64,000 nucleotides of DNA from Chromobacterium sp. ATCC 53434 (GTDB lineage: Bacteria; Pseudomonadota; Gammaproteobacteria; Burkholderiales; Chromobacteriaceae). Location: assembly GCF_002848345.1 (NCBI RefSeq), contig NZ_CP025429.1:4836001-4900000 (forward strand), given 5' to 3'. A program made the translations under genes and the position numbers. Positions 9,169 through 18,551 of this stretch are shown piece by piece. Each line of letters starts with the position of its first letter. The first letter of the stretch is position 1. The notes under the pieces are model-generated. The model had not been told where the DNA came from, did no database searches, and saw only the letters and a program-made list of their open reading frames with translations.

Positions 9169-9873
9169 ATGGAACTCTATCGACTGTTGCAACAACAAGG
9201 CTTCGGCGGCCGCAAGGAGTGCCGCCAGCTGATCGAATACGGGCTGGTGGAAGTGGACGGCGAGGTGGTGGACGATTACCGGGCCCAGTTCGAGCTGGCC
9301 GGCATCTCCAGCCTGACGGTGGACGGCGAGCCGTGGCCGCTGGTGATCGGCCCGCTCTACCTCTTGCTGCACAAGCCGGCCAATTACGAGACCTCGCACA
9401 AGCCGCAGTGCCATCCCAGCATCTACCGGCTACTGCCGGACCAGTTCGCCAATCTGGACGTCAGCGCGGTGGGACGGCTGGATGTGGACACCACCGGGCT
9501 GATCCTGCTGTCCAACGACGGCCAGTTCATTCACGCGCTCAGTTCGCCGAAGAAGCTGGTGCCCAAGGTCTACCGCGTCACGCTGAAGCACGAGGCGACG
9601 CCGGAATTGATCGCCAAGCTGCAGAGCGGCGTCTATCTGAACGACGAGGCGCGCGAGTTCGCCGCCGACAGTGTGGAGCAGATCGACGCCCACACCATCG
9701 TGCTGACCATCACCGAGGGCAAGTACCATCAGGTGAAGCGCATGGTGGCGGCGGCCAGCAACCGGGTCGAGGCGCTGCACCGCGCAAGCCTGGGCGCGAT
9801 CGCGCTTGGCGAGCTGCCGGTCGGCGAGTGGCGGCACCTGAGCGCCGAGGAGAAGGCCGCCTTCGGCTTCTGA
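9169..9873 (+). CDS. rsuA: 16S rRNA pseudouridine(516) synthase RsuA
   Basis: An S4 RNA-binding domain (residues 1-60; RKECRQLIEYGLVEVDGEVV) precedes the RsuA catalytic domain. The catalytic motif is GRLDVDTTGLILLSNDG, where the Asp of GRLD attacks uridine C1'. Downstream EGKYHQVKRMVAA and the N..ALHRASLGAIAL strand match RsuA along its whole 234-residue length. RsuA isomerises U516 in the 16S rRNA spacer of the decoding region during small-subunit assembly. It is likely monocistronic, ending at a clear hairpin terminator. Confidence 0.92.
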   Translation: MELYRLLQQQGFGGRKECRQLIEYGLVEVDGEVVDDYRAQFELAGISSLTVDGEPWPLVIGPLYLLLHKPANYETSHKPQCHPSIYRLLPDQFANLDVSAVGRLDVDTTGLILLSNDGQFIHALSSPKKLVPKVYRVTLKHEATPELIAKLQSGVYLNDEAREFAADSVEQIDAHTIVLTITEGKYHQVKRMVAAASNRVEALHRASLGAIALGELPVGEWRHLSAEEKAAFGF

Positions 9874-9897
9874 TCCGGGCGGGCAAGCACACGGAAG

Positions 9898-9927
9898 CGG
9901 CGGGGATCGATGATCCCCGCCGTTTTT
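9898..9927 (+). terminator. Rho-independent terminator after rsuA
   Basis: CGGCGGGGATC at 9898-9908 pairs with GATCCCCGCCG at 9912-9922 around a 3-base loop, followed by TTTTT at 9923-9927. It also lies at the 3' end of the convergent oxidoreductase gene. Confidence 0.9.
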
Positions 9928-10748
9928 CATTGTTCGGCGGTTTCCTCGGCCAGCGGCCGCGGCGCGTAACCCAGCGGCGGCGCCACGTGCGCCGATATGC
10001 CTTCGGCGTCCGGCGCGACATGCTCCGCCAGCTGGTGGCCGTCCGGATAGTCGCCGCCGTTCTGGCGGCGGAACGGAATCGGCGCCTCGTCGAACAGCCC
10101 GGCCAGCCGCTGCCGCCAGATGTCCAGCTGCCGTTCTATTTCTTCGCCGCCGAGACGGTTGACGCCGTATATCGCGTGAGTGGGCAGCACATCCATGCCG
10201 GGATAGAACAGGCAGCCATGGGTGACCGGGAACAGCAGCTCCTTCAGCGGGCCGTTGATGCCGCGAGGGCCGAAGTCGAGCTCTCCGCCGCCGGTCGTCG
10301 TCGCCAGCAAGGCGCGCTTGCCCTTCAGCAGGCCGTCGCCGTAGCGCAAGCGGTTGCCTTCGCCGCGGTAGCCGTAGCCGAAGCCGTAGGCGAACACCCG
10401 CTCGAACCAGCCTTTCAGGATGGCCGGCATGCCGTACCACCACAGCGGAAACAGGAAGATCACCGCGTCGGCGGCCAAGAGTTTGCGCTGCTCCTCCGCC
10501 ACGTCGGGCGGCTGGCTGCCGTTGGCGTAGGCGTGGCCGGATTCGGCGATGAAGGACAGCCGCTTCGCATCGGCGCGGTCCGGGAAGTCGTCGGCGTCCA
10601 GCACCGCCTTCCAGCGCATGCCGTACAGGTCGGACTGCAGCACGGCGTGTCCTTGGAGCGTCAGCGCGTCGATGGCGGCATCGACCAGGCCGCGGGTCAG
10701 CGAGGTGGGTTCGGGCTGGGCGTAGACCAGCAGGACGGTACGGCTCAT
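9927..10748 (-). CDS. NAD(P)H quinone oxidoreductase, flavodoxin-like fold
   Basis: The 273-residue product opens with VLLVYAQPEPTSLTRGLVD, the FMN/FAD phosphate loop of the NQO1/MdaB/KefF family. FLFPLWWYGMPAILKGWFERVFAYGFGY, the flavin- and nicotinamide-binding core, follows near residue 100. TTTGGGELDFGPRGING supplies another cofactor loop. It should carry out two-electron reduction of quinones or azo compounds in the cytoplasm. It is divergently transcribed from a LysR gene, and a long dyad lies between them, so induction through that regulator is likely. Confidence 0.9.
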   Translation of the reverse strand: MSRTVLLVYAQPEPTSLTRGLVDAAIDALTLQGHAVLQSDLYGMRWKAVLDADDFPDRADAKRLSFIAESGHAYANGSQPPDVAEEQRKLLAADAVIFLFPLWWYGMPAILKGWFERVFAYGFGYGYRGEGNRLRYGDGLLKGKRALLATTTGGGELDFGPRGINGPLKELLFPVTHGCLFYPGMDVLPTHAIYGVNRLGGEEIERQLDIWRQRLAGLFDEAPIPFRRQNGGDYPDGHQLAEHVAPDAEGISAHVAPPLGYAPRPLAEETAEQ

Positions 10749-10796
10749 GGCGGCTCCGGAAGGGACGGATTGGGGTGGCGTCAGTGTGGATTGGTA

Positions 10797-10841
10797 TGAT
10801 AAATAAGTGAAATCGATAGATTTCTCACCAATTATTCATCA
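10797..10841. promoter_or_regulatory. Extended nested dyad in the oxidoreductase/LysR divergent promoter
   Basis: TGATAAATAA at 10797-10806 is mirrored by TTATTCATCA at 10832-10841 (9 of 10 pairs). Inside, GAAATC at 10809-10814 is mirrored by GATTTC at 10819-10824 with a 4-base spacer. The element ends 1 base before the LysR start codon and is a strong candidate LysR binding region. Confidence 0.65.
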
Positions 10842-10842
10842 C

Positions 10843-11748
10843 ATGGATACCAGACGCCTCGATCTGAACCTGCTGCAAACGCTGGAAGCGCTGCTGGAGG
10901 AACGCAACGTCACTCGAGCCGCGGCGCGGCTGCACCTGAGCCAGCCAGCCGTCAGCGCCCAGCTGGCGAGGCTGCGCGATCTGTTCGGCGATCCGTTGCT
11001 GTTGCCGGCGCAGCGCGGCATGCGGCCGACCGCCAAGGCGGAACAGCTGCTGGCGCCGTTGCAGGCCTCGTTGCGGCAGGTGCGCGAAACGCTGTTGACG
11101 CATCAGGACTTCGACCCGGCGCAAGCCGCGATGACCTTGCAACTGGCGTGCACCGACTACACCCAGGCGGTGGCGGCGATTCCGCTGATCAAGCGTCTGC
11201 GCGAGGCGGCGCCGGGCATCCGGGTGGCGGTGCGCAATCTGGAGGCCGCCCGCCTGCAGCGCCAGATGGAGAGCGGCGAGGTGGATCTGGCCCTGGTCAG
11301 TCCCGATTGCGCGCCGTCCGGCCTGCATGCCCGCCCGCTGTTCGAAGACCGCTATGTGCTGATCAGCCGCCCGGATCATCCGGCCTGGCGGCAAGGCGTC
11401 ACGCTGGCGTCTTATCTGGAGCAGGAGCATGTGGTGGTGTCGCTGGGCAGCGGCGATTTCAGCACGGCGGTGGACGTGGCGCTGGCCGAGCAGGGGGCGG
11501 CGCGGCGGGTGGCGTTGTCGGTGTCGTCCTTCTTGCTGGTGCCGGAGATCGTCTCACAGACCGATTTCATCGCGTTGATGCCGCAGCGGCTGGTGTCGTC
11601 GCGGCGCGTCGAGCTGGACGTGCGGCCATGCCCGTTTCCGGTGAGCGGCTTCGGCGTGGGGATGACGTGGCACCCGCGCAACCATGGCCATCCCGGACAG
11701 CGCTGGATACGCCGGCTGCTGGCCGACTTGATGGCGGGAACGGCTTGA
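10843..11748 (+). CDS. LysR-family transcriptional regulator
   Basis: Residues 1-60 form the LysR winged helix (LDLNLLQTLEALLEERNVTRAAARLHLSQPAVSAQLARLRDLFGDPLLL). The effector domain follows, with DLALVSPD and DRYVLISRPDHP. Total length is 301 residues, normal for the family. The ATG at 10843 is chosen over an upstream start because the protein then begins at the conserved LDLNLL helix. No good Shine-Dalgarno is seen because the spacer is filled by the dyad. It probably controls the divergent quinone reductase and itself. Confidence 0.92.
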   Translation: MDTRRLDLNLLQTLEALLEERNVTRAAARLHLSQPAVSAQLARLRDLFGDPLLLPAQRGMRPTAKAEQLLAPLQASLRQVRETLLTHQDFDPAQAAMTLQLACTDYTQAVAAIPLIKRLREAAPGIRVAVRNLEAARLQRQMESGEVDLALVSPDCAPSGLHARPLFEDRYVLISRPDHPAWRQGVTLASYLEQEHVVVSLGSGDFSTAVDVALAEQGAARRVALSVSSFLLVPEIVSQTDFIALMPQRLVSSRRVELDVRPCPFPVSGFGVGMTWHPRNHGHPGQRWIRRLLADLMAGTA

Positions 11749-11784
11749 ACGCCGGTTGATGATCGCTTGCCGCTCCCGCCGCCG

Positions 11785-13623
11785 TCATTTCGCCGTCTTG
11801 CCCAGCCGCCGGTACAAGGTGGAGCGGCTGATGCCCAGCGCCCGCGCCGCGGCGCTGGCGTTGCCGCCGCAACGGCGCAGCAGCTCGGCGACGGCCTGAT
11901 CCTCCACCATGTGCCCCTGCGCCGCCATGTCCTCGCGCAGCGAGGCGGGCAGATGCTCGAGGCCGAGCGCGGCGCCGTCGTCGGACAGCGCCAGCAAGGT
12001 GGACAGCAGATTGGACAGTTCGCGCAGATTGCCGGGCCAGCGATAGCCGCGGAAGGCCAGCGCCAGTTCCGGCGACAGCGCGATGCCGCGTTGGGCGGCG
12101 CCCATGCCGTCCAGCATCGTCTGGGCGATCGCCGCCACGTCGCCGCGCTCGCGCAGCGGCGGCAGTGTCAACGGATAGTGGCATAACCGGTAGTAGAGAT
12201 CGGCGCGGAAGCTTCCGTCGGCGACGAGGCCGCGCAGCTCGCGGTGGGTGGCGCAGACCAGCCGGATGTCCAGCCGCTTGGCCGCCCCGCCGCCCAGCGG
12301 CGTCACCTCCCTCTCCTGCATGACCCTGAGCAGCCGGGCCTGCAGGCCGAGCGGCATGTCGCCGATCTCGTCCAGGAACAGCACGCCGCCGTCGGCCTCG
12401 CGCAGCCTGCCCTTGCTGCCGTGGCGGCTGGCGCCGGTGTAGGCGCCGGGCTGGTAGCCGAACAGCTCGGCCTCGATCAGTCCTTCCGGAATGGCGGCGC
12501 AGTTGACCGCGACGAAGGGGGCGGCGCGCCGGCTGCTGGCGGCGTGCAAGGCGCGCGCCAGCCTGTCTTTGCCGGTGCCGGTCTCGCCCAGCAGCAGTAC
12601 CGGGATGTCGGCTTCCAGCAGTTTGACGGCGGTGGGGAACAGCGTTTCCGGCAGGCCGTCCGGCATCGGCGGCGTAGCGTCCGGCACCGACCTGCCGGCC
12701 TGCGCGACCGCGGCTGGGCGCCGTGGCGGCGGCCGCAGCCGGGCCGACAGCCGCCGCGCGCCGATTTCCAGCAGGCCGACGGCCTGGCCGTGGCGGCGCA
12801 GCCAGTGTTCCAGGCTCTGGCCGAACAGCGCGGCGAACTGACGCGCTTGCCAGCCATCCGGTTCCAGTCCGCACAGCGCGAGGCCGGCGCGGTTGGCGGC
12901 CAGCAGCCGGCCGTCGTCGTCGAAGGCCAGCCGGCAGGCGGCGGGACTGTCCAGCAGCCGCGGATCGTCGTGCAGATCGAAGCGCCAGCCGCGATGGGCG
13001 GCCGCTTCCAGCAGCTGCGCCTCGATCTGGCCGCGGGCGGCCAGCAGCGCTAGCCACTGCGCGTCGCCCAGCTTGCGGCCGGGGCCGCTGATGTCCAGCG
13101 CGCCCAGCAGTTGGCCCTGGGGGCCGAGCAGCGGGCTGGCGGCGCAGGACAGCGCGCGGTTGCGTTCCAGGTAGTGTTCGGCGCCGCGCACCCGCGCGCA
13201 GTCTGCGGCCGCCAGCGCGGTGCCTATCGCATTGGTGCCGCGCGCGGTCTCGCTCCAGTCCATGCCCGGCGCCAGCGCCAGCCGCTCGGCCTTGTCCAGG
13301 AAGGGAATGTCGCCGCTCTCGTCCAGAATCCATCCGCGCCGGTCGGCCACGATCAGCACCAGTCCGCTGGCCGACACGTGCTCGAACAGGCCGGCCAGCG
13401 CCGGCCGCGCCGCGCCCAGCCAGTCGGCGTTGGCCTCGCGCCTCTCCCGCAACTCACCGTCGGTCAGCCTTTCGCCGCCATGCCCGCCGACGGGCAGGCC
13501 CAGGCTGCGACAGCGTTGCCAGGAATGCAGGATGGACGGCGGCAAAGCCTGGCCGGGCAGCGGCTGGCCGGCGAAGAAGCGGCGCCGCAGTTCGTTCAGC
13601 GGCAGGCTGATGGTGGGACTCAT
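11785..13623 (-). CDS. AcoR-type sigma-54-dependent activator
   Basis: The 612-residue protein has a GAF-type sensor (PPSILHSWQRCRSLGL start; GTNAIGTALA and GALDISG are AcoR hallmarks) and a central AAA+ domain with Walker A GETGTGKD and Walker B GVLFLDEIGD. A Fis-type helix-turn-helix closes it (AVAELLRRCGGNASAAARALGISRSTLYRRLGK). The sigma-54 contact loop reads GAYTGA instead of the usual GAFTGA. AcoR proteins activate acetoin or aldehyde/alcohol catabolism promoters. It faces an aldehyde dehydrogenase gene with a -24/-12 promoter, which fits that role. Confidence 0.92.
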   Translation of the reverse strand: MSPTISLPLNELRRRFFAGQPLPGQALPPSILHSWQRCRSLGLPVGGHGGERLTDGELRERREANADWLGAARPALAGLFEHVSASGLVLIVADRRGWILDESGDIPFLDKAERLALAPGMDWSETARGTNAIGTALAAADCARVRGAEHYLERNRALSCAASPLLGPQGQLLGALDISGPGRKLGDAQWLALLAARGQIEAQLLEAAAHRGWRFDLHDDPRLLDSPAACRLAFDDDGRLLAANRAGLALCGLEPDGWQARQFAALFGQSLEHWLRRHGQAVGLLEIGARRLSARLRPPPRRPAAVAQAGRSVPDATPPMPDGLPETLFPTAVKLLEADIPVLLLGETGTGKDRLARALHAASSRRAAPFVAVNCAAIPEGLIEAELFGYQPGAYTGASRHGSKGRLREADGGVLFLDEIGDMPLGLQARLLRVMQEREVTPLGGGAAKRLDIRLVCATHRELRGLVADGSFRADLYYRLCHYPLTLPPLRERGDVAAIAQTMLDGMGAAQRGIALSPELALAFRGYRWPGNLRELSNLLSTLLALSDDGAALGLEHLPASLREDMAAQGHMVEDQAVAELLRRCGGNASAAARALGISRSTLYRRLGKTAK

Positions 13624-13752
13624 GCGCCTCTCCAGCAGGCTGTGCCGCCGTCGCGCGACAGTTGTGCCAGCCTGAAACGGTTTCGGGAAGTCATGCGGCG
13701 ATTATCTCCGCTTTTTCCCGACTGACAAGTGATTGATCCCATTCGAACTTTG

Positions 13753-13765
13753 TTGCGCCGCGCAA
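13753..13765. promoter_or_regulatory. Candidate upstream activator site (perfect palindrome)
   Basis: TTGCGC at 13753-13758 and GCGCAA at 13760-13765 form a perfect dyad with a one-base centre. It is about 65 bases upstream of the -24/-12 element and between the activator and dehydrogenase genes, a fitting place for an AcoR-type enhancer site. Confidence 0.5.
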
Positions 13766-13830
13766 GAGGCGGCGTCCTTTCCCCGGCGCGTCAGGCGTGA
13801 CGCGATGTTGCTATGCAATATGAATAATTC

Positions 13831-13846
13831 TGGCATGGCGCTTGCG
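13831..13846 (+). promoter_or_regulatory. Sigma-54 (-24/-12) promoter of the aldehyde dehydrogenase gene
   Basis: The stretch TGGCATGGCGCTTGCG has GG and GC separated by exactly 10 bases, matching the TGGCAC-N5-TTGC consensus well. Transcription would start near 13857, about 38 bases before the ATG. The adjacent divergent activator belongs to the sigma-54 enhancer-binding class. Confidence 0.85.
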
Positions 13847-13894
13847 GTAAGACATAGGACAGGGGGCAAGCCCCGCCAATCAGAGGAGAACGCG

Positions 13895-15400
<1,506 letters not shown>

Positions 15401-15619
15401 TCGGCGGCCCGGCTGTGAAGAGCGCCCTGGGGGCAAATGGTCAACCGTATTTGACTATCGGGGTTTTGACGGTGATTTATTGATCCGGTCTGGGGTGTTG
15501 GCAAAATTATTATTTTTATAATGAAATACGTTATTTATTTACGTAAATTTAACCCTCTGCGACAGATGGACGGCGGTGGTATGCTGTTTGAGTTATAGGC
15601 CGGATCCGGCGGAGGGAGC

Positions 15620-16279
15620 ATGCATTCAGACCAGGACATCCAGGGGCAGGGCGCCGAGCACGGCGATTATCGCGACGCGGTCTACGAACTGCCGGAGAGG
15701 GCGCTGGACCTGGCTTGGCTGCGCCGCTACCTGCCGTTGCAGTACGCCGGATGCCGGGCGCTGGAGCTTGGTTGCGGCAGCGGCTACTGGACGCAGTATC
15801 TGGCGCCGCTGGCCTCGCGCTATCTGGCGCTGGACCCGTCGCCCACCGCGCTCGAGCGGGCGAAATTGCGGCCCGGCGTCGAGCGGGTGGCGTTCCGGGC
15901 CGGCGGCGCCGAGGCGCTCCCGGCGGACGAACGCTTCGACGCGGTATTCGCCGGCCTCTACTTCTCGCACGTTCCCAAGCAGCATCGCGACGAGCTGCTG
16001 GCCCGGCTGCATGGCGGCCTGTCCGGCGGCGCGCGGGTGATCTTCATCGACAACAGCGAATTGCAGTGCCGCGAATATCCGCTGGTGGCGTACGACGATG
16101 CGGGCAACGGCTATCAGCAGCGGCCGACGGGCGACGGCGGCCAGCGCCGGGTGCTGAAGAACTTCCCGAACGAGACCGAGCTGCGGCTGTTGCTGGGCAG
16201 GCATGGCGTCGGCGAGATGGCCTTCCTGCGGCGCGAGCATTTCTGGTTGCTGGAATACCGCTTGCCGGACTGGCATTAG
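15620..16279 (+). CDS. Class I SAM-dependent methyltransferase
   Basis: The 219-residue protein contains motif I CRALELGCGSGYWTQYLAP, an acidic strand end LALDPSP (SAM ribose contact), and FDAVFAGLYFSHVP as motif IV. A later GGARVIFIDNSE strand completes the fold. The start follows GGAGGGAG. It is cytoplasmic and appears monocistronic. The 219 bases upstream are unusually AT-rich and include the 12-base palindrome ATTTACGTAAAT at 15537-15548. The substrate cannot be told from sequence; small-molecule and protein targets are both possible. Confidence 0.85.
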   Translation: MHSDQDIQGQGAEHGDYRDAVYELPERALDLAWLRRYLPLQYAGCRALELGCGSGYWTQYLAPLASRYLALDPSPTALERAKLRPGVERVAFRAGGAEALPADERFDAVFAGLYFSHVPKQHRDELLARLHGGLSGGARVIFIDNSELQCREYPLVAYDDAGNGYQQRPTGDGGQRRVLKNFPNETELRLLLGRHGVGEMAFLRREHFWLLEYRLPDWH

Positions 16280-16311
16280 CGCGGTCGCGGTCGTTTTCCG
16301 GCGGCGGGCGC

Positions 16312-16338
16312 AAAAAAGGCCGGGCGAGGGCCCGGCCT
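16312..16338 (-). terminator. Rho-independent terminator of the PAS/MCP operon
   Basis: GGCCGGGC at 16318-16325 pairs with GCCCGGCC at 16330-16337. On the minus strand the hairpin is followed by six T (bases 16317-16312), 30 bases after the chemoreceptor stop. Confidence 0.85.
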
Positions 16339-16367
16339 TGACGGCGGAGTGAAGCGCGCGGCGCGTC

Positions 16368-17786
16368 TCAGGTTTCGACCAGTCGGTCCAAGCCCTGTTG
16401 CAGCCGCTGGCTGGCCTGCTCCGCCGCCTGCATCGCGGCGACGATGCCGGCCTCGTCCAGCTGGCCGCTGCGGCCGGCGGCGTGAACCGCCTCGTCCACC
16501 TGTCGCTGCAACAGGTCCAGCGGCGTGCGCAGCGAGTCCAGGCCGCTGCCGAACAGCTTGGCGCCGTCGCCGTCCATCCAGTCCGCCAGCGCCTGCGCCG
16601 GCGCTTGGGCCTGAGCCTCCTCGATCGCGTGGTAGGCGCTTTGCTTGTAGATCATGTGCCCGACCTTCTGCAGCGAGGTCTGGGATTTCTGCTGCACGTC
16701 GCTGACCTGCTGCAATACGTGGTCCGACTGCTCGGCCAGGCTGGAGAAGCGCTGGCGGAACGAATCCACCGAGGCCTGCACGTCGCCGGCCACGCTGCCG
16801 GCGGCGCTGGCCTGGGTCTGCATGTCGCCGATGCGGGCGGACAGCGACTCCAGCACGCCCTGTACCTGATTGGCGGTGCTCTTGCTGCGTTCGGCCAGCT
16901 TCCTGACCTCGTCGGCGACCACGGCGAAGCCGCGGCCGGTCTCGCCGGCGCGCGCCGCCTCGATCGCGGCGTTCAGGGCCAGTAGATTGGTCTGGTCGGC
17001 GATGGCGGAGATGTCGGCCAGAGAGCCTTCTATGCCTTGCCATTCCTGGGCCAGCATCTGGCTGGCGGTGTCCATGCTGGTCACGCTGCCGGCGATGGTG
17101 TCCAGGTGGCCGGACAGCTCGTTGGCGCTGTTCAGGCTGTCGCGCGCGCCGGCGGCGTTGTCGCGGGTGATGTGCGCGACGGCGTCCATCGCCTGGCTGA
17201 TGGCGGACAGGTCGCGCTGGCTGCCGGCCAGATCCTGGCGCAGATGCGGGTTGTTCAGCGCCGCCAGTTGCGACGACAGCCGGTTGCGCCGCACGAAGCC
17301 GTCGTTGTCGGCCATGACCTGGATGGCGGTGTCGACGCTGCCCAGCGAGCTGGACAGGATGCCGGGCAGGCCCTGGCTCATCGGGCGGCGATTGAAGTTG
17401 TCGCGGCTGATCTCCTGGAAGCAGGTGTTGATTTCCTTGAAATAGGTTTCCACCAGATCGAGGAAGTCGTTCAGCTGCCAGGCCACCTGGCCGACTTCGC
17501 CCATTTCGCGGGTATTGGTGCTGCGATGGTGCAATTCGCCGCTGCAGGCCAGCGCCATCTGCTCGGTCAGCGTGTTCAGCAGCAGGAACATGCGGCTGCT
17601 CTTGCGCCACAGCCAGCCGGTCAGGCCCACGCTGCCCAGCAGCAGCAAGACGCTGACGGCGATTTGCGCCGCCGGCGGCATCAGGTAGTCGTCGACGATG
17701 GACAGCAGCACCAGCAGGTTGAAGCTGGCCAGCACCCAGACGAGGTGAGAGCGCAGGAAGGGGGTGGGTTTGCGCGGAGAGGTCAT
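16368..17786 (-). CDS. Methyl-accepting chemotaxis protein (signalling partner of the PAS protein)
   Basis: The 472-residue protein starts at an ATG at 17784-17786. Two transmembrane segments (residues about 12-50) have almost no periplasmic loop, so sensing is not periplasmic. A linker follows, then a long cytoplasmic signalling domain with the conserved tip [37 protein letters not shown] (about 250-300). The tail has [15 protein letters not shown] but no complete zinc-binding CZB motif. It overlaps the upstream PAS gene by four bases (ATGA), implying translational coupling. Together they look like a split Aer receptor for redox or oxygen taxis. Confidence 0.9.
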   Translation of the reverse strand: MTSPRKPTPFLRSHLVWVLASFNLLVLLSIVDDYLMPPAAQIAVSVLLLLGSVGLTGWLWRKSSRMFLLLNTLTEQMALACSGELHHRSTNTREMGEVGQVAWQLNDFLDLVETYFKEINTCFQEISRDNFNRRPMSQGLPGILSSSLGSVDTAIQVMADNDGFVRRNRLSSQLAALNNPHLRQDLAGSQRDLSAISQAMDAVAHITRDNAAGARDSLNSANELSGHLDTIAGSVTSMDTASQMLAQEWQGIEGSLADISAIADQTNLLALNAAIEAARAGETGRGFAVVADEVRKLAERSKSTANQVQGVLESLSARIGDMQTQASAAGSVAGDVQASVDSFRQRFSSLAEQSDHVLQQVSDVQQKSQTSLQKVGHMIYKQSAYHAIEEAQAQAPAQALADWMDGDGAKLFGSGLDSLRTPLDLLQRQVDEAVHAAGRSGQLDEAGIVAAMQAAEQASQRLQQGLDRLVET

Positions 17787-18343
17787 CCGGAGACTCCTTT
17801 GGCTCTGAGTACGTCGCGGTTCAGGTCCAGGATGAAATCCTGGTAAGCGCAGCCTTTTTCCGCCAGCAGCGCCAGCAGCCAGTCGCGCGAGGCGTCCGGC
17901 GCGGCGGCCTTGCCCTGGGCCGCCTCGATCTTGCGCATTTCGGCGTAGATCGGCTCGATGGCGGCGATGGCGGCGCGGCTGGGCGGTCGGCGCACCGAGT
18001 AATAGCCCTGCAGCTTGCCCCTCAGATCGTAGTCCGGCGTCACATTGGCCAGCACCCAGTAGTAGTTGCCGTCGGCGGTGGCGTTCTTCACCAGCGCGAA
18101 AAACTCCTGGCCGGCCTGCAGCGTCTGCCACATCAGCCGATAGGCGCCGCGAGGCATGTCGGGGTGGCGGATCAGATTGTGCGGTTTGCCCAGCAGCTGC
18201 TGCTCGGCGTAGCCGGCGATGCGCATGAACACGCGGTTGGCGTAGGTGATGTGGCCGGTCGGATCGGTCTTGGTCACGATCAGCTCGTGGGGGGCCAGCT
18301 GCACTTCGCGGCCCGGGCCCCGTCCCGTTGCGGTCTGTTCCAT
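17783..18343 (-). CDS. Aer-type PAS sensor protein
   Basis: The 186-residue protein is soluble and holds one PAS domain of the Aer type: [24 protein letters not shown], then [24 protein letters not shown] and [29 protein letters not shown] and the following Trp are the FAD-binding features of Aer. It has no signalling domain or membrane segment of its own. The ATG at 18341-18343 is chosen because it directly precedes the conserved part. The downstream chemoreceptor supplies the output, as in the two-protein CetA/CetB energy-taxis system of Campylobacter. Confidence 0.88.
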   Translation of the reverse strand: MEQTATGRGPGREVQLAPHELIVTKTDPTGHITYANRVFMRIAGYAEQQLLGKPHNLIRHPDMPRGAYRLMWQTLQAGQEFFALVKNATADGNYYWVLANVTPDYDLRGKLQGYYSVRRPPSRAAIAAIEPIYAEMRKIEAAQGKAAAPDASRDWLLALLAEKGCAYQDFILDLNRDVLRAKGVSG

Positions 18344-18396
18344 GGTTGGCGTCTCTATTGACCCTGCTTCTAACAGTATTGCTCGCAAATCGGCAT

Positions 18397-18417
18397 TGTC
18401 ATGTTCCTGGCATGACA
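18397..18417. promoter_or_regulatory. Perfect inverted repeat upstream of the PAS/MCP operon
   Basis: TGTCATG at 18397-18403 and CATGACA at 18411-18417 are perfect inverted arms with a 7-base spacer, 54 bases upstream of the PAS start codon. It could be a protein operator or a leader hairpin. Confidence 0.5.
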
Positions 18418-18489
18418 GGGCAAGGATTTATTTTGTTTTGCTTAAAATAGTTCTGGTTTTATTTAAATGGTCTAATTGATGCCGAATGC

Positions 18490-18517
18490 AAAAACAGGGA
18501 TGGCGGAACCATCCCTG
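18490..18517 (-). terminator. Rho-independent terminator after the transglutaminase-like gene
   Basis: CAGGGATGG at 18495-18503 pairs with CCATCCCTG at 18509-18517; on the minus strand it is followed by five T. It lies 35 bases beyond the stop of the DUF3857 gene. Confidence 0.88.
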
Positions 18518-18551
18518 TGCTTGGACGAAAACAGATTCTTTGCGCGGGTTC

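Noticed and set aside
18420..18480. Sigma-28 flagellar promoter for the PAS/chemoreceptor operon
   Set aside because: A GCCGAT-like -10 is present on the minus strand, but no TAAA sits at the needed 15-base distance.
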